The translations under genes were made by a program, and so were the position numbers. A stretch of DNA of 64,000 nucleotides, taken from contig NZ_CYSG01000001.1 in the NCBI RefSeq assembly GCF_001457775.1, forward strand, positions 124,001 to 188,000. The letters are read 5' to 3'. Shown here one piece after another: positions 44,456 to 52,894 of the stretch (position 1 is the stretch's first letter; the number at the start of each line of letters is the position of its first letter). Below the pieces are notes generated by a model. That model saw only the letters and a list, made by a program, of their open reading frames with translations, had not been told where the DNA came from and searched no databases. Source of the DNA: Phaeobacter sp. CECT 5382 (GTDB lineage Bacteria > Pseudomonadota > Alphaproteobacteria > Rhodobacterales > Rhodobacteraceae).

Positions 44456-44940
44456 TGCCCAAGCTGGATCTGGCACAAATCCCCTTTCAGGGCGGCTCCA
44501 GCTACCCTGGAAAGCTGGCCGAGGCGACCGCAGGTCGTTTCGTGCAGCGCATTGGGGATGCCAGCGGTTTGACCCAATCTGGCGTCAATATCGTGCGGCT
44601 TGAACCCGGTGGGCTGTCGTCATTGCGCCACTACCACATGCAGCAGGATGAATTCCTGATGATGGTAAGTGGTGCCTGCACCCTGATCGACGATCAGGGG
44701 GAGCATGCGATGCTGCCGGGCGACTGCGCCGCCTTTCCAGCCGGTGAGGCCAATGGCCATCACCTGAAGAACACAACCGACGCGCCTGCCACATTCCTGG
44801 TGGTGGGCACGCGGACCCCGACTGAAACCGCTTTCTACAGCGATATGGATATGATGGTTGAGATGGGGCCTGAAGGCTCTTCTTTCACCCGTAAAGACGG
44901 CAGCCCACTGACGGCTGACCAGATCGGAGACGAAACATGA
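44455..44940 (+). CDS. Cupin-domain protein inside the beta-oxidation operon
   Basis: 161 residues, one conserved cupin barrel: 'RLEPGGLSSLRHYHMQQDEFLMMVSGACTLIDDQG' (H-x-H....E) and 'GDCAAFPAGEANGHHLKN' with the second His. It should bind a divalent metal. Relatives are annotated only as cupins; function unknown. One-base overlap with fadA (TGATG) and four-base overlap with fadJ make it an integral member of the operon, so a link to acyl-CoA metabolism or its regulation is likely but unproven. Confidence 0.86.
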   Translation: MPKLDLAQIPFQGGSSYPGKLAEATAGRFVQRIGDASGLTQSGVNIVRLEPGGLSSLRHYHMQQDEFLMMVSGACTLIDDQGEHAMLPGDCAAFPAGEANGHHLKNTTDAPATFLVVGTRTPTETAFYSDMDMMVEMGPEGSSFTRKDGSPLTADQIGDET

Positions 44941-47141
44941 CTGAGTTTACGCTTTCCAAGGACGCAGATGGCGTCGGCATCATCACCTGGGATGTGCCCG
45001 GAAAAACCATGAACGTGATGTCCTTTGACGGGCTCTCGCAACTGGAGGCCTGCATTGATCAGGCGCTGGCTGATGACGAGATCAAAGGCGTGGTGATCAC
45101 CTCTGGCAAAGAGGGCACATTTGCCGGCGGCATGGATCTGAACCTGCTGGCCGTGATGAAGGAAGAGGCCGGCGATGAGCCTGCGCGGGGCCTGTTTGAA
45201 GGCACCATGAAAATGCATGCCCTGCTGCGCAAGATCGAACTTGCTGGCATGGATCTGAAAACCAAAAAAGGCGGCAAGCCAATCGCCGCCGCCCTGCCCG
45301 GCACCGCCGCCGGCATCGGCATGGAGCTGCCCCTGGCAACCCATCGCATCTTTGCCGCTGAAAACCCCAAGGCCAAATATGGCCTGCCTGAAATCATGGT
45401 TGGCATTTTCCCCGGTGCCGGTGGCACCACCCGCATGGTGCGCAAAGTCGGCGCAATTGCTGCCGCGCCTTTGTTGCTGGAAGGCAAGATGCTGGACGTG
45501 AAAAAGGCCAAGGGTGCGGGCTATGTTGACGAGATCGCCGCCGATCCCGTTGCCGCCGCCAAAGAGTGGGTGCTGAATGCCTCTGGTGCTGATCTGGTGA
45601 AACCCTGGGATGCAAAGGGCTACAAGATGCCCGGTGGCGCGCCCTATCACCCTGCTGGCTTCATGAACTTCGTTGGTGCCTCTGCCATGGTGCATGGCAA
45701 GACCCAAGGCGCCTTCCCGGCCGCCAAGGCGCTGCTCTCTGCGGTCTATGAAGGCGCGCTGGTTGATTTTGACACCGCACTGAAGATTGAAGCGCGTTGG
45801 TTCACTTCCGTGCTGATGAACCCCTCGTCCGGTGCCATGATCCGCTCGCTGTTCATCAACAAGGAAGCGCTGGAAAAAGGCGCGGTGCGTCCCAAAGATA
45901 TCCCCGATCAGCGCGTGCAGAAACTCGGGGTGCTGGGTGCAGGCATGATGGGCGCGGGCATTGCGCTGGTCTCAGCGCAGGCCGGTATGGAGGTCGTCCT
46001 GATCGACCGCGATCAAGCCGCCGCCGACAAGGGCAAGGCCTATACCGAAAGCTACCTCGACAAGGGGATGAAGCGCGGCAAGGTCACCGCAGAGAAGAAA
46101 GAGGCGATGCTGGCGCGCATCACCGCCACCCCTGATCTTGACGCGCTGAAAGGCTGCGATCTGATCATTGAGGCGGTATTCGAGGATCCTGCCGTGAAGG
46201 CCGAGATGACCAAAAAGGTTGAGGCGATCATCCCAGAGGATTGCATCTTTGCCTCCAACACATCGACCCTGCCGATCTCTGATCTGGCAAAGGCATCCGT
46301 GCGCCCAGAGCAGTTCATCGGCATCCACTTCTTCTCTCCGGTGGAGAAAATGTTCCTGGTGGAGATCATCAAGGGCAAGGAAACCGGCCCTCGTGCCGTC
46401 GCCAAGGCGCTGGACTATGTGCGCCAGATCAAGAAGACGCCCATCGTCGTCAATGACGCGCGTTTCTTCTATGCCAACCGCTGCATCATCCCTTACGTGA
46501 ATGAAGGCGCGCGGATGATAACCGAAGGTGTGTCGCCGGTGTTGATCGACAATGCCGCGCGTCAGCTTGGCTTCCCTGTTGGCCCCATTCAGCTGACCGA
46601 TGAGACCTCGATCGATCTGGGCGCCAAGATTGCCCGCGCGACCAAGGCCGCCATGGGCAATGAATACCCCGAAAGCCCAGCGGATGACATGATCTTCTGG
46701 ATGGAAGATCTCGGCCGTTTGGGGCGCAAATCCAACGCCGGCTTCTTTGACTATGACGACAAGGGCAAGCGCACCGGCTACTGGAAAGGCATGCAGGACA
46801 AATACCCGCTGCTGGAGGATCAGCCTGACCTCATTGAGGTGCAGGAACGTCTGATGTTTGCCCAGGTGCTGGAAGCGGTCCGGGCGCTGGAAGAAGGCGT
46901 GCTGGAAGACATCCGCGAAGGCGATGTGGGCGCGGTTCTGGCCTGGGGCTTTGCGCCATGGTCCGGCGGCCCACTGTCCTGGCTCGACATCATCGGAACA
47001 CCCTATGCAGCCGAACGGTGTGATCAGCTGACCGAGGCTTATGGTGAGCGTTTTGCCTGCCCCGACCTGTTGCGCGACATGGCGGCAAAGGGTCAGACCT
47101 TCTACGGGCGCTTCAACCCGGACGCGGCCTCTGCCGCCTAA
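44937..47141 (+). CDS. fadJ: Bifunctional enoyl-CoA hydratase/3-hydroxyacyl-CoA dehydrogenase (FadJ/FadB-like)
   Basis: 734 residues. N-terminal crotonase domain: 'GTFAGGMDLNLL' oxyanion region and 'AKYGLPEIMVGIFPGAGGTTRM' with the catalytic Glu. From about residue 325, the NAD-binding GVLGAGMMGAGIALVSAQAG, then 'ASNTSTLPISDLA', IGIHFFSPVEKMFLVEII with the catalytic His, and a duplicated C-terminal helical domain. Carries out hydration and oxidation of enoyl-CoA ahead of FadA. Last gene of the operon; a good terminator follows 50 bases after its stop. Confidence 0.95.
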   Translation: MTEFTLSKDADGVGIITWDVPGKTMNVMSFDGLSQLEACIDQALADDEIKGVVITSGKEGTFAGGMDLNLLAVMKEEAGDEPARGLFEGTMKMHALLRKIELAGMDLKTKKGGKPIAAALPGTAAGIGMELPLATHRIFAAENPKAKYGLPEIMVGIFPGAGGTTRMVRKVGAIAAAPLLLEGKMLDVKKAKGAGYVDEIAADPVAAAKEWVLNASGADLVKPWDAKGYKMPGGAPYHPAGFMNFVGASAMVHGKTQGAFPAAKALLSAVYEGALVDFDTALKIEARWFTSVLMNPSSGAMIRSLFINKEALEKGAVRPKDIPDQRVQKLGVLGAGMMGAGIALVSAQAGMEVVLIDRDQAAADKGKAYTESYLDKGMKRGKVTAEKKEAMLARITATPDLDALKGCDLIIEAVFEDPAVKAEMTKKVEAIIPEDCIFASNTSTLPISDLAKASVRPEQFIGIHFFSPVEKMFLVEIIKGKETGPRAVAKALDYVRQIKKTPIVVNDARFFYANRCIIPYVNEGARMITEGVSPVLIDNAARQLGFPVGPIQLTDETSIDLGAKIARATKAAMGNEYPESPADDMIFWMEDLGRLGRKSNAGFFDYDDKGKRTGYWKGMQDKYPLLEDQPDLIEVQERLMFAQVLEAVRALEEGVLEDIREGDVGAVLAWGFAPWSGGPLSWLDIIGTPYAAERCDQLTEAYGERFACPDLLRDMAAKGQTFYGRFNPDAASAA

Positions 47142-47190
47142 GGCGACCCAAAGCGATCAGACATTCGTCTGACACATTCAAAAACACGTC

Positions 47191-47224
47191 TCGGCCGCCC
47201 CTGATGGGAGCGGCCGATTTCTTT
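47191..47224 (+). terminator. Terminator of the beta-oxidation operon
   Basis: Eight-bp perfect stem TCGGCCGC/GCGGCCGA (47191-47198 with 47210-47217), 11-base loop that can pair further, followed by TTTCTTT. Confidence 0.82.
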
Positions 47225-47230
47225 GTACCG

Positions 47231-47272
47231 TCCAGTTTGTGCCTTCCAGTTTGTGCCTTCCAGTTTGTGCCG
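47231..47272. repeat. 14-bp tandem repeat, three copies
   Basis: TCCAGTTTGTGCCT at 47231-47244 and 47245-47258, third copy at 47259-47272 differing only in the last base, then a partial TCCAG. It starts seven bases after the terminator of the beta-oxidation operon, in non-coding DNA ahead of the convergent Hint gene. Confidence 0.95.
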
Positions 47273-47401
47273 TCCAGAACGACCCACACAGAAAAACACC
47301 GCCCTGAAACCATCCGAAGATGGCCCTAAGACGGCGTTTTACTGCTCGATTATTCTGAATTTGGACGCCAGCAGACTGAAGCCTTGCCTGACCCTCAGGT
47401 T

Positions 47402-48064
47402 TTACAGCTGAAAGGCACCCGGCGTCATGGCTGCCATGCCCTGCCCTGTCATCAGGGTTTCCGACATTGTCATCGCCGTGATCAGCTCGCTGGCTTCCTC
47501 AAGAGGCAGGACCCGGTACAGGTCTTCGCGCAGCTCAATGCCGATGGTGAATAGATCGCGTGGCGCCGGGCAAAACCCCAAAAGCCCCGCCTCAAGGTAG
47601 ACCACCTCATCCTGTTCAAAACGCGGTGTCACCAGCTCCAGCGGTGCACTGGGATGCAGGCGGCAAATGCCACGGTAGCCATCCAGCGTTGAGGCCGGCA
47701 CCACGGCAAAGGGGTCACCCTGGTGGTCCTCAATCAGATCGCTTTCCATAAGCACGCCCTGATCCGGCATCAGCCACATCGGCACACGGTTGTTCAAAGC
47801 GTCGCGCGGGATATGCATCGGACAGCGGCTGGGGTCGATTTCACCTGCATCAAGCCGGACACTTTCGCGCACCATCTCGACCACGGTCTGCATACCATGA
47901 TCAAAGGTGAGGACCTTATCGCCCGCACACAGCGCTTCGACCGGGCGCCAGCCCAGGTTGGAGGCCACGTGGGTGCCGCTCAGAAATCCGCCCTGGCCCA
48001 CCGCAACCGGTGGAATGGTAAGGTCGAATCCCTGGCTCATCCGTTTTTGAAACCAATCCAGCAT
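47402..48064 (-). CDS. Hint-domain (Hedgehog/intein-type) protein
   Basis: 220 residues. The N-terminal part reads 'GGFLSGTHVASNLGWRPVEALCAGDKVLTFDHGMQTVVEM', the start of a Hint fold as found in many Rhodobacterales Hint_2 proteins, followed by 'VRLDAGEIDPSRCPMHIPRDALNN', 'MWLMPDQGVLMESDLIEDHQG'. The usual nucleophilic Cys/Ser after the first strand appears as Ser/Gly-Thr (SGTH), so self-cleavage is uncertain. No repeat toxin-like N-terminal domain is attached. Function unknown; related proteins are often linked to surface or secreted proteins. GGAAGGAG lies five bases before ATG 48064. Confidence 0.8.
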   Translation of the reverse strand: MLDWFQKRMSQGFDLTIPPVAVGQGGFLSGTHVASNLGWRPVEALCAGDKVLTFDHGMQTVVEMVRESVRLDAGEIDPSRCPMHIPRDALNNRVPMWLMPDQGVLMESDLIEDHQGDPFAVVPASTLDGYRGICRLHPSAPLELVTPRFEQDEVVYLEAGLLGFCPAPRDLFTIGIELREDLYRVLPLEEASELITAMTMSETLMTGQGMAAMTPGAFQL

Positions 48065-48161
48065 CTCAACTCCTTCCCGTCCCGCGCAGGGCTAACCCCT
48101 TGCAATGGCGCTGCTTCCCATGTCTGCGCCGGTCCAAATGAAGGTGGATCCTGTGATCCGT

Positions 48162-48851
48162 TCAGTCTGACGAGCGGCGCTGTTGACTCAAGGCTAGGTC
48201 GAAATCGTTAAAAGAATATTCAAATTGCGCGATTTCTTCGGCGCAGGCCGCAGCAATCGCTGCTTCTGTTGCGCCATCATAGTAGCCACGCCAGTCGGCC
48301 AGCCGACCGGATGCATTGGCACGCGGCAATGTCAGATCAAATCCCAGGTGTTTAAACAGCGGGCGTGCATCGCTGTGAAACTGCTCAATACGAATATAGG
48401 CCTGGCATTGTTCCTGCCCGTCGGCGTGACGCATATAACTAGAGGCCGCATTGGCCTCAAAGCTGCGCAATATCTCTGGTGTCAGGATAAAGTCACGAAA
48501 GCTCTGTGTCTTGGCCAGTGTCACGGCAGCATGGTCAAAGCTTTGACTGCGCAGCCAGTGATAATAGCTAACGGCCCGGTCCCAAGGGTTGCGCACTAAG
48601 GTAAAGGTAAACAGGCGGCGCAGCTCTTCGTCGGGAACAAGCCCCGCGATATCGGCCAGTGTCGCATGTTTCCATAGCCGCCCGGCCACTTGTGCGCCTT
48701 GCAGTTTGCGCCGCCGCTTGCGGGCCTTGGGCGTGTCGCCCAGCATCATATCATCAGCCATGGCGCGCGCCTCCAGCGCCAACGCCAGCGACGTGCCCCC
48801 GGTTTTTGGGATATGGATGAACAGAAATTTGCGGCCGCGCGACAGGATCAT
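48162..48851 (-). CDS. Sulfotransferase family 2-like protein
   Basis: 229 residues. PAPS 5'-phosphosulfate loop FLFIHIPKTGGTSLALALE at the N-terminus and 3'-phosphate motif FTLVRNPWDRAVSYYHWLR near residue 85. This is the Sulfotransfer_2 (carbohydrate-type) family, distinct from the TPR fusion at 21 kb. Likely sulfates a glycan or small hydroxylated compound; acceptor unknown. Stands alone between the Hint and EamA genes; no good ribosome site seen. Confidence 0.85.
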   Translation of the reverse strand: MILSRGRKFLFIHIPKTGGTSLALALEARAMADDMMLGDTPKARKRRRKLQGAQVAGRLWKHATLADIAGLVPDEELRRLFTFTLVRNPWDRAVSYYHWLRSQSFDHAAVTLAKTQSFRDFILTPEILRSFEANAASSYMRHADGQEQCQAYIRIEQFHSDARPLFKHLGFDLTLPRANASGRLADWRGYYDGATEAAIAAACAEEIAQFEYSFNDFDLALSQQRRSSD

Positions 48852-48907
48852 CCGCGCAGGTTAAGCCGCTGTTGCGCGAAAGGAAACGCCCACTGCCTGC
48901 TTTAGTG

Positions 48908-49870
48908 TCAGGCCCCTTTGGACGAGCGCAGCGCCAGCGTTGATCCCGCCAGTACAATCAGCCCGATGCCAAAGATCTGACCAAAGTTGAGAACCTGCCC
49001 ATAGGCCAGCCAGGCAATTGCCGGGCCAACCAGCAGCACCGAATATTCAAACACCGCCACAAAAGACGCCTCGCCCAGCTGATAGGCCTTGGTGATCAGG
49101 AATACGCCGCCAACGGCAGCAAAGCCCTGCAACAGGATCAGATGCGACATCTCCCAGACCGGCCAGACCCAGCCACGAGTGACAAAACCCTCGGCCCCTT
49201 CGGCCACCGGCAGTGGCCATAGCTCGATCCCAGCAAGAAACAGCCCCCCAATCATCCCCTGCGCCAGCAGATAGACAAACAGCATCGACACCGTGCTTTC
49301 GTCCTTGCATATGGTGCCGGTCACGATCGATCCCAGCGCATAAAAGAACCCACCTGCGACGGGCAGCAGGATCATCCAGTCAAAGGCGGAAAAATCCGGC
49401 TGCAACACAAACATCACCCCGACAAAGCCGCCGATAACTGCGGCGATGCGCACCAAACCGATCCGCAGCCGCATGAACAGTACGGAAACCACAACGATGA
49501 TGATCGGCGAGGTAAACAGCCCGGCCAGCGCCTGGGCAATCGGCATCAAGGCGACAGCGGAGAAATAAAACACCATTGAGGTCGCCACCAACATGGCACG
49601 CAACACAACAGCGCCAACCCGATGCGGCAACAGCGTTCCAAATCCCATTTGCGACATTGCCCAGAGGATCGGCAGGGCCACCAGCGTGCGCAGCAGATAG
49701 AACTGCCCCAACCCGATGGTTTCGGCCATCAAGGGCACGGCATTGTCGGTGACGCCAATAATCGCCATGGCCGCCAGCATCGCCTGCGCTGCCGCAGTTT
49801 GATTACCCGCATGGGAGGGAAGAGATACAACTTGTTTCATATCCCTTTCAATGCCCGCAACTTTGATCAT
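48908..49870 (-). CDS. EamA/DMT-family transporter
   Basis: 320 residues, ten membrane segments in two EamA halves (for example 'VVLRAMLVATSMVFYFSAVALMPIAQALAGLFTSPIIIVVVSVLF' and 'VFEYSVLLVGPAIAWLAYGQVLNFGQIFGIGLIVLAGSTLAL'). Probable metabolite exporter; substrate unknown. Start ATG 49870 favoured because GAGGA precedes it by six bases; ATG 49840 is an alternative. Divergent from the acyl-CoA synthetase with only 60 bases between starts. Confidence 0.88.
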   Translation of the reverse strand: MIKVAGIERDMKQVVSLPSHAGNQTAAAQAMLAAMAIIGVTDNAVPLMAETIGLGQFYLLRTLVALPILWAMSQMGFGTLLPHRVGAVVLRAMLVATSMVFYFSAVALMPIAQALAGLFTSPIIIVVVSVLFMRLRIGLVRIAAVIGGFVGVMFVLQPDFSAFDWMILLPVAGGFFYALGSIVTGTICKDESTVSMLFVYLLAQGMIGGLFLAGIELWPLPVAEGAEGFVTRGWVWPVWEMSHLILLQGFAAVGGVFLITKAYQLGEASFVAVFEYSVLLVGPAIAWLAYGQVLNFGQIFGIGLIVLAGSTLALRSSKGA

Positions 49871-49930
49871 TATCTGTCCTCAAACCGACATACCAAAGAA
49901 TCACGTGAAAGACTTAGGGGAGGAAAGCTG

Positions 49931-51559
49931 ATGGGATGGATGGCTGATGAGGCGGGACTGGAGAAAACCGCCGCGAATTATGTGCCGCTGACACCGCTTT
50001 CGCATCTACGCCGGGCCGCACATGTTTTTGGCGACGTACCGGCCGTCATCTATGGCACGCATCGCAAGACCTATGCCGCCTATTATGACCGATGCACCCG
50101 GCTGGCCTCGGCGTTGGCAGGGATGGGAGTGAAGCCCGGTGATGTGGTCGCCACGCTGATCCCCAACCTCCCGGCCCAGGCCGAAGCGCATTTTGGTGTG
50201 CCTGCCTGCGGGGCTGTGCTCAACACCATCAACACCCGGCTGGATGTGGATACCGTCGCCTATATCTTTGACCATGGCGGCGCCAAGGTAGTTCTGGTTG
50301 ATACCGAATTCCTTGACCTGGCCGAAGCCGCCGCCGCGCGCATGGAGGGCAAGCCACCGCTGCTGATCGAAGTGCCTGACCCGCAGGCCGGGTTTGTCGC
50401 CACCGGACGTCACCCCGCCTATGAAGACGTGCTGGACACTGCCGAACATGATTTCGACTGGATCATGCCTCAGGACGAATGGGAAAGCCTGGCGCTGAAC
50501 TATACTTCCGGCACCACCGGCCGCCCCAAGGGCGTGGTCTATCACCATCGCGGCGCTTATCTTATGACCATGGGCACAGTGATCTCTTGGCGGATGGTCA
50601 TGAACCCTGTGTACCTGGCAATTGTGCCGCTGTTTCACTGCAATGGCTGGAACCACACCTGGATGATGCCGGTGCTGGGCGGCACGCTGGTCTGCTGCCG
50701 CAACATCACGCCCGAGGCGATCTACAATGCCATTGCCGATCATGGCGTGACCCATTTCGGTGGTGCGCCGATTGTGCTGAACCTGCTGGTCAACGCCAAA
50801 GAAGAAGAGCGCCGCGCCTTTGACCACACCGTCGAGGTCTTTACCGCCGGTGCGCCACCTGCCCCCGCCACCTTGCAAAAGATCGAAACGCTCGGCTTCC
50901 ATGTCACCCAGGTCTATGGCCTGACCGAGACCTATGGCCATGTCACCGAATGCCTGTGGAAGGGCGACAAATGGGACGGGCTGGACCATCAGGGCCGCGC
51001 CGCCATCAAGGCGCGTCAGGGCGTAGCCTTCCCGATGATGGACCATATTACCGTGCTCGACGACGATATGAACCAGATCGCCAAAAATGGCTCTGATCAG
51101 GGCGAAATCGTCATGCGCGGCAACTCGGTCATGAAGGGATATCTGAAGAACCCCGAAGCCACCGCCGAGGCCTTTGCCGGCGGCTATTTCCATTCCGGCG
51201 ACATCGCGGTTCAGCACCCAGATGGCTATATCCAGATCGCCGACCGCGCCAAGGATATCATTATCTCCGGCGGCGAAAACATCTCCTCGGTCGAAGTCGA
51301 AAGCGTGTTGATGGGCCATCCGGCCGTGAACCTGGCCGCCGTGGTGGCCAAGCCCGACGACAAATGGGGAGAGGTGCCCTGCGCCTTTGTCGAGCTGAAA
51401 GAGGATGCCGAGGTCACTGAGGCCGCGCTGATCGCCTTTGCCCGCGAAACCCTGGCTGGCTTCAAAGCGCCAAAGAAGGTGGTGTTTCAGGAATTACCCA
51501 AAACCTCGACCGGGAAAATCCAGAAGTTTGAGCTGCGCACGGCCGCCAAAGCGCTGTGA
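49931..51559 (+). CDS. AMP-forming acyl-CoA synthetase, DmdB-like
   Basis: 542 residues. ANL-family motifs: P-loop LNYTSGTTGRPKGVVYHH, 'VPLFHCNGWNHTWMMPVLGGTLVC', 'QVYGLTETYGHVTE', HSGDIAVQHPDGYIQIADRAKDIIISGGENISSVE hinge, and the catalytic Lys in TSTGKIQKFELR. Size and motifs fit the medium-chain/DmdB group; DmdB makes methylmercaptopropionyl-CoA in DMSP demethylation, though these enzymes also accept short and medium fatty acids. GGGGAGG at 49917-49923 sets the start at 49931; the frame is open far upstream but overlaps the divergent gene. Confidence 0.92.
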   Translation: MGWMADEAGLEKTAANYVPLTPLSHLRRAAHVFGDVPAVIYGTHRKTYAAYYDRCTRLASALAGMGVKPGDVVATLIPNLPAQAEAHFGVPACGAVLNTINTRLDVDTVAYIFDHGGAKVVLVDTEFLDLAEAAAARMEGKPPLLIEVPDPQAGFVATGRHPAYEDVLDTAEHDFDWIMPQDEWESLALNYTSGTTGRPKGVVYHHRGAYLMTMGTVISWRMVMNPVYLAIVPLFHCNGWNHTWMMPVLGGTLVCCRNITPEAIYNAIADHGVTHFGGAPIVLNLLVNAKEEERRAFDHTVEVFTAGAPPAPATLQKIETLGFHVTQVYGLTETYGHVTECLWKGDKWDGLDHQGRAAIKARQGVAFPMMDHITVLDDDMNQIAKNGSDQGEIVMRGNSVMKGYLKNPEATAEAFAGGYFHSGDIAVQHPDGYIQIADRAKDIIISGGENISSVEVESVLMGHPAVNLAAVVAKPDDKWGEVPCAFVELKEDAEVTEAALIAFARETLAGFKAPKKVVFQELPKTSTGKIQKFELRTAAKAL

Positions 51560-51715
51560 AAGCAACAAATGCGTCTCCACCTGCGGGTATGGGGGCAAAA
51601 ATCACAACGCAGAGCGGCATTTGGCAGGCAAAGCCATTTGCCGCCTGCCCAGCCCGCATGCTAGGATCAGGCCACCGATACCCGGCAATGACAACTGGCA
51701 AAACAGGCAGGCAGA

Positions 51716-52726
51716 ATGACCGCTCTCAGGGAATTTGAACGACTGGAGGCCGCAGGCCTGTGGCGTGCAAGCCCCGAAGCACAACGCCGCGATGTGATCA
51801 TCTCAGTAGGTGACGCCACCCTGACTATCACCGATATGCAGGACCGCCCGCTGGCGCATTGGTCGCTGGCGGCTGTTGAGCGCGCCAATCCCGGCGTCTT
51901 TCCGGCACTGTTTCACCCCGATGGCGACCCCGGAGAAACGCTGGAAATCCCCCAGGATGAAACGACCATGCTGGAGGCAATCGAGCGCGTGCGACACGCC
52001 ATCGACCGGACCCGTGCCCACCCCGGTCGCCTGCGGCTATTCAGCATTCTTGGCACATTGGCTTTTGTCGGGTTGATCATTGTCTTTTGGCTGCCCAGCC
52101 TGATGCAGGCCCACGCCGTCAATGTCGTGCCAGAGATCAAAACCAAAGCCATTGGGCAGGCGCTTTTGGGGCGGATCGAACGGGTCTCGGGCCAGGCCTG
52201 CGCCACGCCTGAGGCCACGCCAATTCTGGCCAAACTGGCAGCCCGCACCGGGGTCCGCCAGCTGGTCATCATGCGTGCGGGTGTGGCCAGCAGCCTGCAT
52301 CTGCCCGGCGGCATTGTTCTGCTCAACCGCAGCCTGGTCGAAGATTTCGAAGATCCTGCCGTCGCCGCCGGGGCAATTCTGGCAGAACGGGCCCGTGCTA
52401 CCCAGCATGAACCTCTGGCTGAACTGCTGGCCGCTGGTGGGGCCATGGCCTCTTTCAGGTTGCTGACCACCGGCGAGCTGCAGCGTGAGACCCTTGATGC
52501 CTATTCGGAATCGGTTTTGGCATACCCACGCCCGGCCCTGGCTGATGATCTATTGCTGGCAGAATTTGCCCGCGCAGCCATTCCCTCTACACCCTATGCC
52601 TATGCCTTGGATGTAACCGGAGAGACCACTTTGGGTCTGATCGAGGCGGACCCGATGGCCGGACGCGCACTTGAACCAGTTCTCAATGATCGCGACTGGG
52701 TTCAGCTGCAAAATATTTGCGGCTAA
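51716..52726 (+). CDS. Membrane-anchored M48-like protein lacking the zinc motif
   Basis: 336 residues. An N-terminal domain of about 100 residues, one membrane segment (LGTLAFVGLIIVFWLP) and then a layout like M48 peptidases: a helix with LLGRI, a conserved Cys region (SGQACATPEATPIL), 'SSLHLPGGIVLLNRSLVEDFEDPAVAAGAILAERARA'. In active M48 enzymes the last part reads LAHE..H; here those positions are Glu, Arg and Ala, so zinc binding and proteolysis should be lost. The third-ligand region (ELQRETLDAYSES) remains. A pseudo-peptidase with a binding or regulatory role is inferred. Single gene; no clear Shine-Dalgarno except AGGCAGG. Confidence 0.72.
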   Translation: MTALREFERLEAAGLWRASPEAQRRDVIISVGDATLTITDMQDRPLAHWSLAAVERANPGVFPALFHPDGDPGETLEIPQDETTMLEAIERVRHAIDRTRAHPGRLRLFSILGTLAFVGLIIVFWLPSLMQAHAVNVVPEIKTKAIGQALLGRIERVSGQACATPEATPILAKLAARTGVRQLVIMRAGVASSLHLPGGIVLLNRSLVEDFEDPAVAAGAILAERARATQHEPLAELLAAGGAMASFRLLTTGELQRETLDAYSESVLAYPRPALADDLLLAEFARAAIPSTPYAYALDVTGETTLGLIEADPMAGRALEPVLNDRDWVQLQNICG

Positions 52727-52816
52727 AACTCAGACCTACCAACTCATTAGCTGCCCAGGTTCCGTAGCCGAAATACGCGCCTGCCTGAGCTCGCTGGGCG
52801 AAGGGGTTCAGGTCAG

Positions 52817-52858
52817 AGATCCTCTGACCGAGATCCTCTGACCGAGATCCTCTGACCG
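52817..52858. repeat. 14-bp tandem repeat, three copies, with nested hairpin
   Basis: AGATCCTCTGACCG repeated exactly at 52817-52830, 52831-52844 and 52845-52858. GGTCAGAG at 52811-52818 pairs with CTCTGACC at 52822-52829 (eight-bp stem, ATC loop), so each unit can also compete for the same left arm. Lies between convergent genes and may act as a terminator. Confidence 0.93.
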
Positions 52859-52894
52859 GGGACCCGCCAGAGCTGTTCCAACTAACCGCGCAGA

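Noticed and set aside
47231-47272. Possible CRISPR-like repeat
   Set aside because: Units are 14 bp with no spacers and only three copies; simple tandem duplication. The array at 52817-52858 is rejected as CRISPR for the same reason.
49622-49930. Upstream extension of the acyl-CoA synthetase
   Set aside because: Runs antisense through the EamA transporter gene, and GGGGAGG at 49917-49923 clearly sets the start at 49931.
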